Shown in pieces: positions 1-6,426 of a DNA stretch of 12,896 nucleotides (position 1 is its first letter; each line of letters begins with the position of its first letter). The translations under genes were made by a program, and so were the position numbers. This DNA is from CAZNQW01 sp964575225. Lineage in GTDB: Bacteria > Chloroflexota > Anaerolineae > JAAYZQ01. The DNA lies in NCBI GenBank assembly GCA_964575225.1, contig CAZNQW010000104.1, positions 1 through 12,896 on the forward strand. The letters are read 5' to 3'. The notes beneath the pieces are model-generated. The model was given only the letters and a program-made list of their open reading frames with translations. It made no database searches and was not told the origin of the DNA.

Positions 1-19
1 CGGGTCGGCCATCAAGGGG

Positions 20-38
20 GCGAGAGGTGATCTCTCGC
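20..38 (+). other. Small hairpin upstream of the HAD-like gene
   Basis: GCGAGAG (20-26) and CTCTCGC (32-38) form a perfect 7-bp stem with a 5-nt loop, ending 34 nt before the start of the following gene. No T-tract follows, so it is a weak terminator candidate for whatever lies upstream or a leader hairpin. No function is assigned. Confidence 0.35.
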
Positions 39-72
39 TACCTTGTCGACACTGAAGACTGGAGATAAACCC

Positions 73-1203
73 ATGGACTATGCTTTCTATTCCGTCACTT
101 CACTGGCTGATCTTTTTGACGACCGGATCGTGTATCGCAACCTGGTTCCGGCCGATGAACGGGTGCCGCCGTTTGCCGCATGGAAAGAGCCCCTGGGCCT
201 GGAATCCTCGGCTCTGCCGCGCAAAGCTGAGCCGACCTACGGGCGGGTGGTGGCCGAGATGTTGCGCCACGCGCGGAGGTTGGACCTGCCGGGCACAGAG
301 CTCAAGCGGCTGGTCTACATCGGCGACACCAAGTTGAACGATGGGACGGCGTTCCGCAACCTGTGCACTGCGGGCCCTTGGCAGGGATGGGCCTTTATTG
401 GCCGGGACGACGTGCAAGCCCCCCCCCAGTTCGAGGCAGGGGACGGGCTCTACGTGGCCAATCGCTGGTCGGCGCTGGCAGATTTCGTCTCCTTCTTGGA
501 GGAGCAGCGGTTCGTCGTGGATGAAGCGACGGCGGTGGTGATCGACGTAGACAAGACGGCGGTGGGCGCCCGCGGGCGCAACGACAAGGTGATCGACGAG
601 GCGCGGGTGGAGGCTGTCGAACGGACCGTAGCCAGCCTGTTGGGGTCCGATTTCGACAAGGTGGCCTTTCGCACCGCCTACGACCATCTGAATCAGCCGG
701 CTTACCACACCTTTACCGCGGACAATCAGGATTATCTGGCCTACATCTGCCTGATGCTTGGCGCCGGATTGGTGGGGTTTGCCGCATTGCTCGACGAGAT
801 CGAGGCCGGCACCATGAGGACCTTTGGCGATTTTCTTGCGCTCGCCCACTCGCGACGTTCGGCCTTGGCCGGTACCGGCCTGCTCCAGGTCCATGACGGG
901 GTGTGGGCGTGCGTCCAGCGCCAGGATCCCACGCCCTTTAAGGCCTTTCGCTATCAGGAGTACCAGACGACGTCGGCCCGCTTTGGGGATCTGCCGGGAG
1001 GGAGCGTCGGCGAGGTACTGGGCCAGCGTATTGTCATCACCCAGGAGGTTCGAGAAGCGGCAGCCGCGCTGCGTACCCGGGGGGCGCTGCTCTTTGGCGT
1101 ATCGGACAAGCCCGACGAGGCTTCGTTGCCAAATCCAGCCCAGGTGGAAGAGGGACTCAAGCCCTTGCACCGATTGCAGACGCCGGCAGTGGGTACAAGG
1201 TAG
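73..1203 (+). CDS. HAD-like protein with apparently permuted motif order
   Basis: A 376-residue soluble protein of unknown substrate. The ATG at 73 is preferred because GGAG (61-64) lies 8 nt upstream; an in-frame TTG at 43 lacks a comparable site. Three segments look like haloacid-dehalogenase motifs. Residues 84-90 read GDTKLND, flanked by hydrophobic VYI and followed by AFRNLCTAG, as in HAD motif IV. Residues 155-162 read VVIDVDKT, the DxDxT nucleophile motif I (D158, D160). Residues 341-347 read FGVSDKP, like motif II (S344). K363 in GLKPLH could serve as the motif III lysine. The order IV-I-II-III differs from the usual I-II-III-IV and suggests a circularly permuted fold. The long stretch 165-335 would be a C1-type cap inserted after motif I. 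No signal peptide or membrane segment is visible. If active it would be a phosphatase or phosphotransferase, but no substrate can be named. HAD membership is likely; the permutation is inferred. Confidence 0.8.
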   Translation: MDYAFYSVTSLADLFDDRIVYRNLVPADERVPPFAAWKEPLGLESSALPRKAEPTYGRVVAEMLRHARRLDLPGTELKRLVYIGDTKLNDGTAFRNLCTAGPWQGWAFIGRDDVQAPPQFEAGDGLYVANRWSALADFVSFLEEQRFVVDEATAVVIDVDKTAVGARGRNDKVIDEARVEAVERTVASLLGSDFDKVAFRTAYDHLNQPAYHTFTADNQDYLAYICLMLGAGLVGFAALLDEIEAGTMRTFGDFLALAHSRRSALAGTGLLQVHDGVWACVQRQDPTPFKAFRYQEYQTTSARFGDLPGGSVGEVLGQRIVITQEVREAAAALRTRGALLFGVSDKPDEASLPNPAQVEEGLKPLHRLQTPAVGTR

Positions 1204-1225
1204 GGGTGGGTTTGAACCCCGCCCC
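1203..1225 (+). other. GC-rich hairpin at the stop codon
   Basis: GGGGTGGG (1203-1210) pairs with CCCGCCCC (1218-1225, with one G-T pair when aligned), leaving a loop of about 7 nt (TTTGAAC). It starts at the last base of the HAD-like gene's stop codon. No T-run follows, so it is a possible transcript 3'-end structure rather than a canonical terminator. Confidence 0.35.
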
Positions 1226-1342
1226 ATCTGTATCAAGGTGAGAGATGACAAGGCGAAGGTAGGACCCGCCAGCATTCAGCGTTATGGGCCTCTGGTTTTT
1301 GCATCGATAGAGGGTAGAACGTCCTGATCTTGCCCTCAAGAC

Positions 1343-1370
1343 ACCGCCGGACAGCTCTCCGGCGGTTGTT
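1343..1370 (+). terminator. Probable terminator downstream of the HAD-like gene
   Basis: ACCGCCGGA (1343-1351) and TCCGGCGGT (1358-1366) form a perfect 9-bp stem with a 6-nt loop, followed by the weak T-rich tail TGTT. It lies between two same-strand genes and upstream of the next promoter, where a terminator is expected. The short T-tract lowers confidence. Confidence 0.55.
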
Positions 1371-1433
1371 GATCCCTGCTAGATTCGAGTGAGCCCGCGA
1401 CTCGTTGACGTAACTGGGGTGTCCTTTTATGGT

Positions 1434-1462
1434 TTGACTTTTTGCATAATCTATCATATACT
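1434..1462 (+). promoter_or_regulatory. Sigma-70-type promoter of the TPR/zinc-ribbon gene
   Basis: The -35 box TTGACT (1434-1439) and -10 box TATACT (1457-1462) each match five of six consensus bases and are separated by exactly 17 bp. The predicted start near 1469 leaves a leader of about 160 nt before the ATG at 1628. Confidence 0.75.
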
Positions 1463-1500
1463 TGTAGTCGGATGGAGATCAGGATAGTATTGTCTTGGAT

Positions 1501-1598
1501 CGCTTGTTTGCCGGGTAAAGTGACGCAAACTTGTCGGCTGTGCCCGCATGCAGGAACCCTTGTCCACTCGCCGTTCCCGATGGGCGGGGTTCATCGGG
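1501..1598 (+). promoter_or_regulatory. Structured 5' leader of the TPR/zinc-ribbon gene
   Basis: The predicted leader RNA contains several complementary segments: GTTTGC (1506-1511) with GCAAAC (1525-1530), GGGT (1513-1516) with ACCC (1556-1559), and a 7-bp hairpin CCCGATG (1576-1582) with CATCGGG (1592-1598) ending 17 nt before the GGAG ribosome-binding site. The first two cannot be fully nested, so alternative folds are possible. The octamer GACGCAAA (1522-1529) also occurs in cyclic-di-GMP-I (GEMM) riboswitches, but the flanking GEMM elements are not convincingly present. A regulatory role is inferred. Confidence 0.3.
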
Positions 1599-1627
1599 CA
1601 TGAAAGGGGATGAAAGGAGAACGCTCA

Positions 1628-3187
1628 ATGTCAGAATCCCAGGTAGCCGAGCTGTTGCGTAGGGGGATCGCAGCAGCCAAAGCGGGAAACAGCAAAGAGG
1701 CCGAGTCCCTCTTGATGCAGGTGGTCGACCTGGACGAGCGCAATGAGCAGGCTTGGCTCTGGCTGAGCGGGCTGGTCGAGTCGATGGACGACAGGCGTAC
1801 CTGCTTGGAGAATGTGCTGGCGCTCAATCCGACCAACACCCATGCGAAGGCGGGCCTGCGCTGGCTGGCCCAACAACAGCCCGAGCCGGTTGTCGAGGAG
1901 CCGGAAGAAGAGCCGGAGCCGGTCCAACTGCAGGAATTGTGCTTCCGCTGCCAGTCTCCACTGCCTGCGTCTGCCGCCGAATGCCCGACCTGTGGGCAGG
2001 TTCTCTTGGTGGATTGCCCTGCCTGTGGTCAATACGTGGAGATCGAACAGGCCTCGTGCCCGGCTTGCGGCCAATCGTTGGGCGATTATCGCCAGGGGGG
2101 CGCCTATTATCTGGGGCTGGCAAATGCCTATTTGGCTAACCGAAGGACGGAGCAAGCCTTGCAGGCCTTGAGTTGGGTGGAGGCCGAGGCCGGTGAGGAC
2201 GCGCAATCTCTGGAAGGCGCGGCCGCGCTCTATGAAAAGCTGGGCCGCGCGGATTCGGCAATGGCCACCTACGAGCGCGCTCTTACCCTTGTTCCCCAGA
2301 GCCCCGCAATTTGCACGCGGCTGGGTGCGCTCTATCGCCAGGCAGGTCGGCGCGATGAGGCGCGAGCTATGTACGAGCAGGCGCTCAAGCTCGGTGGTCG
2401 AAATGCCTTGGCCCTGACTGAACTGGCCCGGCTGCAGATGGAACAGGAAGGTGCGACCAAAGAGACCATCCGCACGTTGGGGCAGGCGGTCAAGCTGGAT
2501 CCAAAGCATGCGCCGGCGTATCTGGCTTTGAGCGATGCATACGTCCGTTTGGGAGATAGGCGTCAGGCCACCCGCCAGGCCCAGTTGGCCTGCGAGGTGA
2601 CGTCCCCCGAATCCACGTTGGGATTGGAAGCGCGCCGCAAGTTGTCCGAATTGCAGCACACCCCTATCGGCCAGCCCGAGTCGGCAGAACCCAGCGTGGC
2701 TTCTGGGCCTAGCCGGGACCGGCGAAAGCGTCCTGGTTGCCTAAGCCTCTATGCCATCCTCCTGGGCTTTTTTGGTTTTATGACGGTCCTTGGGGCCGCG
2801 TTTCTGGGCATCCTCGCCGCCATTCAGGGGGATGTCCTCCAAGAGATGTTGAGCAGGGTGGGAGGCGCAGGCCTCCCCCTGGGGGTGATCTCCCTGTGGG
2901 GCGGTGTGGGTTTTGCCGTGTTGTCCGGTGTGGTGAGCATTGCCATTGCGTTGGGATTGTGGGCTCTCAAAAACTGGGCCCGCATCCTGACCATCATCCT
3001 GCAAACGTTGGGGTTCCTAGGTAGTCTGGCCCAAGCTTTCCTGACCGTGGGGGGGACGCGGGTGTTGACTTCGGGGCTCTCAGAGGCAAGCTTTTCCCTG
3101 CCCATCCTGATCGTCCTCCTGGTCGGCCTGGTGATTCAGGCCATTGTGCTGTTTTGGTTTTTGGTGAACCGAGATCTGTTCCACTAG
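1628..3187 (+). CDS. TPR, double-zinc-ribbon, four-helix membrane protein
   Basis: A 519-residue protein. The ATG at 1628 is chosen over the in-frame ATG at 1610 because GGAG (1616-1619) sits 8 nt before it. Residues 5-82 form helical repeats of TPR type, followed by an acidic Pro/Glu linker (85-100). A tandem zinc ribbon follows, with ligands C105, C108, C119, C122 and C130, C133, C144, C147. Residues 155-345 contain further TPR repeats, for example 195-222, 228-257 and 294-323. A basic Ser/Pro linker (350-370) leads to four hydrophobic segments at about 373-400, 418-447, 451-475 and 489-513. The expected arrangement is a cytoplasmic scaffold anchored in the inner membrane. TPR and double zinc ribbons both mediate protein contacts, so a scaffolding role is plausible, but no partner is encoded next to it. 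The gene has its own promoter and appears monocistronic. The domain reading is firm; the function is unknown. Confidence 0.88.
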   Translation: MSESQVAELLRRGIAAAKAGNSKEAESLLMQVVDLDERNEQAWLWLSGLVESMDDRRTCLENVLALNPTNTHAKAGLRWLAQQQPEPVVEEPEEEPEPVQLQELCFRCQSPLPASAAECPTCGQVLLVDCPACGQYVEIEQASCPACGQSLGDYRQGGAYYLGLANAYLANRRTEQALQALSWVEAEAGEDAQSLEGAAALYEKLGRADSAMATYERALTLVPQSPAICTRLGALYRQAGRRDEARAMYEQALKLGGRNALALTELARLQMEQEGATKETIRTLGQAVKLDPKHAPAYLALSDAYVRLGDRRQATRQAQLACEVTSPESTLGLEARRKLSELQHTPIGQPESAEPSVASGPSRDRRKRPGCLSLYAILLGFFGFMTVLGAAFLGILAAIQGDVLQEMLSRVGGAGLPLGVISLWGGVGFAVLSGVVSIAIALGLWALKNWARILTIILQTLGFLGSLAQAFLTVGGTRVLTSGLSEASFSLPILIVLLVGLVIQAIVLFWFLVNRDLFH

Positions 3188-3324
3188 CAAGCTCTGCCTG
3201 CGGAGTGCTCAAGGGTCTGCCCTTGCACACCGCTATCGGCGAGCACGTTTTCGATTTTGACATGGCCCTGGGGCAGTGTTGGAAAACGGCCGAGTTGGAA
3301 TGGCCCATTGATCGCAGAAATAGG

Positions 3325-3354
3325 AACCCGCCGGCCTGGAGAGACCGGCGGGTT
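3325..3354. terminator. Strong hairpin between the TPR gene and tRNA-Lys, probably bidirectional
   Basis: AACCCGCCGG (3325-3334) and CCGGCGGGTT (3345-3354) make a perfect 10-bp stem with a 10-nt loop. On the plus strand the stem runs into TTT, although it lies about 140 nt after the TPR gene's stop. On the minus strand it lies about 50 nt past the tRNA-Lys 3' end. It could terminate both convergent transcripts. Confidence 0.6.
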
Positions 3355-3402
3355 TCAGATTCCATCATGTGGTGAGTGTTCGGCGAATACCGATGGAATC
3401 CA

Positions 3403-3476
3403 TGAGCCGTACAGGATTCGAACCTGTGACCCGCTGCTTAAAAGGCAGCTGCTCTGCCAAACTGAGCTAACGGCCC
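3403..3476 (-). tRNA. trnK: tRNA-Lys (anticodon UUU)
   Basis: Read on the minus strand, all arms fold. The acceptor GGGCCGT pairs with ACGGCTC (one G-T pair). The D-stem is GCTC/GAGC. The anticodon stem GCTGC/GCAGC encloses the loop CTTTTAA with anticodon TTT. The variable loop is GGGTC, and the T-arm is ACAGG-TTCGAAT-CCTGT. The discriminator base is A at 3403 and total length is 74 nt. No CCA is encoded, so the 3' end must be added enzymatically. A dedicated promoter lies just upstream at 3489-3517. Confidence 0.97.
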
Positions 3477-3488
3477 CCATTCCCGGCT

Positions 3489-3517
3489 ATTTTACCATCA
3501 GCAGTCTCGTTTGGCAA
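3489..3517 (-). promoter_or_regulatory. Promoter of tRNA-Lys
   Basis: On the minus strand TTGCCA (3517-3512) and TAAAAT (3494-3489) each match five of six consensus bases with a 17-bp spacer. The predicted start near 3482 is about 6 nt before the mature tRNA 5' end. No terminator separates it from the response regulator upstream, so read-through may add to tRNA transcription. Confidence 0.65.
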
Positions 3518-3540
3518 ACCACGCCCGCCCGCAGGCCGTT

Positions 3541-4269
3541 CTATTTATCTTCCGGTTCTGATTCCTGGCGATAGTCCACGAATCGGTATCCCACCCCACG
3601 CTCGGTCAGGATGTAGCGGGGTTGGCCGGGGTCCGGCTCTATCTTTTTCCGCAAATAGGTGATGTACAATCGCAGGAGGCCGGTCTCTTCGCGGTACTCG
3701 TATCCCCATACCTTCGATAGAAGCATCTCGTGGGTCATGATCCAGCCGGCATTGTTGACCAGGTGGTACAACAGGCGGTGCTCGGTGGGCCGCAGCCGGA
3801 TTCGCTCGCCCTCGACGATGACCTCACGCTGCCGAAAATCGATCTCGAGCCGGTCGTCGATGCGCAAAGACGTTTTGGACACGGGCGAGGGCATCTCGGC
3901 CCTACGCAAAACGGCGCGGATCCGGCTCGCTAGCTCGCGAGGGCTAAAGGGTTTGGTGATATAGTCGTCGGCACCCAGCTCCAGGCCACGGATTCGGTCC
4001 TCTTCATCCCCTTTGACGGTGAGCATGATCACCGGCACGGTTGAGATTTCGCGCAGCCGTTCCAACGTCTCGAAGCCATCCATCTCGGGCATCATGACGT
4101 CGAGCAGAACCATATCGGGCAACTCGTCCCGCACCCGATCCAGGGCCTCCATGCCTGTACCGGCTTCGGTCACCTGGTATCCTTCCAATTCGAGGTTCAT
4201 GCGCACGAATCGCACCATGCGCGATTCGTCATCGACGACGAGGATCAACTTATCCCGGGGTGATACCAT
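3541..4269 (-). CDS. OmpR/PhoB-family response regulator
   Basis: A 242-residue two-component DNA-binding response regulator. The receiver domain (about 7-122) has the acidic pair D13-D14, phosphoacceptor D57 in LLDVMMP, T84 and K106 in TKPF, all the residues needed for phosphorylation. The winged-helix output domain (about 135-234) has the typical LRPTEHRLLYHLV start, the recognition-helix region RLYITYLRKKIE and the wing ending GVGYRF. The ATG at 4269 is supported by GGAGGG 5 nt upstream. The gene starts 39 nt after the stop of the histidine kinase on the same strand with no terminator between, so the two form an operon and probably a cognate pair. Target genes cannot be read from the sequence. 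Confidence 0.95.
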   Translation of the reverse strand: MVSPRDKLILVVDDESRMVRFVRMNLELEGYQVTEAGTGMEALDRVRDELPDMVLLDVMMPEMDGFETLERLREISTVPVIMLTVKGDEEDRIRGLELGADDYITKPFSPRELASRIRAVLRRAEMPSPVSKTSLRIDDRLEIDFRQREVIVEGERIRLRPTEHRLLYHLVNNAGWIMTHEMLLSKVWGYEYREETGLLRLYITYLRKKIEPDPGQPRYILTERGVGYRFVDYRQESEPEDK

Positions 4270-4308
4270 GAGTACCCTCCTTGAACGCCATCCGGTGGGG
4301 TAAGCCGC

Positions 4309-5874
4309 CTATTTCCTGGGCAATGTGAACATAAAGATGGAGCCTCGTCCTGGGGCGCTCTCGACCCATACCCGCCCGCCGTGGGCCTCGACGATGGCCT
4401 TGACCAGGTACAGGCCGAGGCCTGTGCCCTCTGTGGTACGACGCAGACTGGTTTCCACCCGATGGAAGCGGTCAAAGATCCGTCCCTGCTCCTCGGCCGG
4501 GATGCCAATGCCCTGATCGGCCACATACACGGTGACACCCGTCCCGTCGGTCCGCCCTCCGATCCATACCGATCCGCCGCTGGGCGAATATTTGACCGCA
4601 TTGCTTACGAGGTTGGTCAGCACCTCGCGCAGCCGCTCGGGATCGCCCCAGACCGATGGAAAGTCGGGGGCAAAGTCGACCTCAAAGGTGTGGGCGCGGG
4701 TTTGGGTGCGAAAGCCCTCAATCGCCCGCTCGACCAGCCGGGGTAGGTTCACGTCGGTTGGCTCCAGCTTGAGCCCGCCCGCCTGGATGCGGCTGGCTTC
4801 GAGCAGGTCGTCGATCAGGTGGGTCAAATGGTCGGCTTCCTCGGCAATGACATCCAAGCTTTCCCGCATCGTCTCTTGATCCCAATCGGCATCGTCGCGG
4901 CGCAGCGTCTCGGCGTAGCCTTTGATGAGGGCGACGGGCGTCTTGAGTTCGTGCGATACCACCGACACAAAGGTGGACTTGAGTTCCTCGGCTTGCCGAA
5001 ATCGGGTGATGTCGACGACGTTATAGATGGTGCGCGCCAGGTTGCCCTCCTCGTCGTAGAGAGGGGTGACAGTGACACCGACCGTCAGTTTGGGCCCGCC
5101 CCGGCGGACAATGTCGCCCTCGACAAAGAAACGCTCCTGGGCCGCTGAGGAACGTCGGGGTGGCGGTTCGGGCAAGGGGAGGATCTGCTCCTGGCGGTCG
5201 ATCAACGCCAACACTTGATCCACCGGACGACCCAGGGCTTCTCCGGCTTGCCAGCCGGTCATACGGGTCAATGCCCGGTTGAAAACCTGGATCTCGCCCA
5301 CCGTGTCCACAATGGTCACGCCCTCGGCACTATTGTCGATAATCGCCGATAGTGCCTCGCGCTCTTCATTGACCTGCTGATAGAGTTCGGCATTGCGCAC
5401 CGAAATGGCGGCCTGGTCGGCAAAGGCCGCCAGCAAGGCCCGGTCGTTGGTGGAAAAGGCGCCGCCCCGGCTGCGAAAGATATAGATGACCCCCAGGAGT
5501 TCTTTTTCGATGACGAGGGGCAGGGCGACGACCTGGCTCAGCGTCAGCCCCGCAGCAGCAGCCACCAGTCCCAACCGCACCTGAAGATCGGGGATCTGCC
5601 AGTGGGAGAGGGGTGTGTGGAGGTCGCGGAGGCCGGGAAGGTCGGCCCACAGCGGTTGGAAAAAGCGAAGCAACCCAGACGAAAGGCCGTAGCTCGCCCT
5701 CACACGCATGACATTACCCCGCCCGCGCAGGACGATCAATCCGACCTGGCCGTGCAATAATTCGACGGCGCTCTTGAGGGTGAGTTCCAAGAGCGAGGCC
5801 AGCTCGAGCCGGGCGGTCATGGCCCGGCTGATTTCGAGCAGATAATCACGCTGACGGAGCTGGTAATCTTGCAT
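4309..5874 (-). CDS. Soluble GAF-PAS sensor histidine kinase
   Basis: A 521-residue kinase that phosphorylates the adjacent response regulator by inference from operon context. Domains in order are a GAF domain (about 22-162), a PAS domain (about 172-295), HisKA with H308 in SHELKTP (298-364), and an HATPase_c domain (about 405-520) with N-box N421/N425, G1 box DQGIGIP (453-459) and G2 box GTGLGL (483-488). No hydrophobic stretch looks like a membrane helix and there is no signal peptide, so it should sense a cytoplasmic cue through GAF and/or PAS. The GAF domain has no cysteine, which argues against a cysteine-linked bilin. The start at 5874 is the furthest possible because an in-frame TGA lies at 5880-5878; no clear Shine-Dalgarno precedes it, so translation may be weak or begin further in. 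A PhoR/ResE-like architecture is seen; the ligand is unknown. Confidence 0.95.
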   Translation of the reverse strand: MQDYQLRQRDYLLEISRAMTARLELASLLELTLKSAVELLHGQVGLIVLRGRGNVMRVRASYGLSSGLLRFFQPLWADLPGLRDLHTPLSHWQIPDLQVRLGLVAAAAGLTLSQVVALPLVIEKELLGVIYIFRSRGGAFSTNDRALLAAFADQAAISVRNAELYQQVNEEREALSAIIDNSAEGVTIVDTVGEIQVFNRALTRMTGWQAGEALGRPVDQVLALIDRQEQILPLPEPPPRRSSAAQERFFVEGDIVRRGGPKLTVGVTVTPLYDEEGNLARTIYNVVDITRFRQAEELKSTFVSVVSHELKTPVALIKGYAETLRRDDADWDQETMRESLDVIAEEADHLTHLIDDLLEASRIQAGGLKLEPTDVNLPRLVERAIEGFRTQTRAHTFEVDFAPDFPSVWGDPERLREVLTNLVSNAVKYSPSGGSVWIGGRTDGTGVTVYVADQGIGIPAEEQGRIFDRFHRVETSLRRTTEGTGLGLYLVKAIVEAHGGRVWVESAPGRGSIFMFTLPRK

Positions 5875-5950
5875 GAGTCAATGCCCACTGTATTCTACAG
5901 GAATTGGACCTACAATCTATTACATCGGAGTTGCCCGGCATGCCTGCATC

Positions 5951-5979
5951 ATTGTAGCACAGGCAGAACGGGAAGGCAA
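5951..5979 (-). promoter_or_regulatory. Candidate promoter of the kinase-regulator operon
   Basis: On the minus strand TTGCCT (5979-5974, four of six) and TACAAT (5956-5951, five of six) are spaced by 17 bp. The predicted start near 5944 gives a leader of about 70 nt to the kinase ATG at 5874. Confidence 0.55.
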
Positions 5980-6190
5980 ACGTGATGACTCGGTCAGGGT
6001 TGCTGCAAGTTGGTCATTCATTCTGATTTCATGCTCCAAGCCCCCATCCTTGGTGGCGGCCTGCACTTTTGGCGGGCCCCGAGGACAGGACGCGGAGCCT
6101 TTCAAAACCTGTCGATCAAGAGACAATTCAACCGCCGTGTGGTCTGATCAGGGTGGTTGCCAAGCCTTGATTCATCCATGGTGAACTTGC

Positions 6191-6226
6191 GGCGGATCGC
6201 GCGCTNNNNNNNNNNTGCGATCCGCC
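6191..6226. repeat. 10-bp inverted repeat flanking the assembly gap
   Basis: GGCGGATCGC (6191-6200) and GCGATCCGCC (6217-6226) are exact reverse complements and bracket the ten N at 6206-6215. Either a hairpin or a longer palindromic repeat interrupted the assembly, or two contigs ending in the same repeat were joined here in opposite orientation. The true length between the arms is unknown. Confidence 0.7.
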
Positions 6227-6341
6227 ATGGGGATTGGGGATGCGCAAGCCTGCGTCGCCATCGAGCACCCCAGAGACGAGAGCGACACGCCACAAGCACC
6301 GAGACTGCCCAAAACCCGAAAACACCCATCCGCACCTGCGT

Positions 6342-6353
6342 GCTGTGCACAGC
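6342..6353. promoter_or_regulatory. 12-bp perfect palindrome upstream of the trxB -35 box
   Basis: GCTGTGCACAGC reads the same on both strands and ends 3 bp before the -35 hexamer at 6357. This is a suitable place for an activator or repressor dimer. It is followed by TTTTT, but a 5-bp stem with a 2-nt loop is too tight for a terminator. Confidence 0.4.
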
Positions 6354-6356
6354 TTT

Positions 6357-6385
6357 TTGTCAAAGCGCCGAAAACTTGGTACAAT
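6357..6385 (+). promoter_or_regulatory. trxB promoter
   Basis: TTGTCA (6357-6362) and TACAAT (6380-6385) each match five of six consensus bases with a 17-bp spacer. The predicted start near 6391 gives a leader of about 35 nt that contains GGAGG (6416-6420) 6 nt before the trxB ATG. Confidence 0.7.
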
Positions 6386-6408
6386 GTCCAGGACATCGTG
6401 GTACCGAG
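6375..6408. promoter_or_regulatory. Imperfect 34-bp dyad over the trxB -10 and start site
   Basis: CTTGGTAC (6375-6382) is matched by GTACCGAG (6401-6408, one mismatch), and inside these ATGTCC (6384-6389) is matched exactly by GGACAT (6391-6396) around A6390. The dyad covers the -10 box and predicted transcription start, the classic position for a repressor operator. The single-base centre makes an RNA hairpin unlikely, so DNA binding is the better reading. No regulator is identified. Confidence 0.45.
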
Positions 6409-6426
6409 TTGTAGTGGAGGAATAAG

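Larger units (their letters stand above)
5980..6356. other. Non-coding stretch containing an assembly gap
   Basis: No gene is supported here. Open frames across it are short, have no ribosome-binding site and show no recognisable protein. A weak 8-bp stem, CAACCGCC with GGTGGTTG (including one G-T pair), lies near 6130-6165. The region includes the N run. The promoter elements on both sides point outward, as expected for a divergent intergenic region, but sequence may be missing in the gap. Confidence 0.6.

Noticed and set aside
1203..1225. T-arm-like sequence GGGTTTGAACCCC suggesting a tRNA fragment or attachment site
   Set aside because: No acceptor, D or anticodon arm can be folded upstream, where coding sequence lies, and no integrase or repeated copy is present. 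It is better read as a simple GC hairpin.
100..1275. Long minus-strand open frame opposite the HAD-like gene
   Set aside because: It mirrors a well-supported plus-strand gene, has biased low-complexity composition and no recognisable domain. High GC makes such antisense frames common.
1631..2659. 342-codon minus-strand frame opposite the TPR gene
   Set aside because: The plus frame has TPR repeats, paired zinc ribbons and a ribosome-binding site; the antisense frame has none of these.
3205..3228. Hairpin CAAGGG/CCCTTG shortly after the TPR gene
   Set aside because: It has only six contiguous pairs with a bulged extension and no T-tract. The 10-bp stem at 3325-3354 is a better terminator.
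5873..6184. 103-codon plus-strand frame in the region after the kinase
   Set aside because: It begins inside the kinase start region antisense to it, covers the kinase promoter and leader, lacks a ribosome-binding site and has no recognisable protein features.
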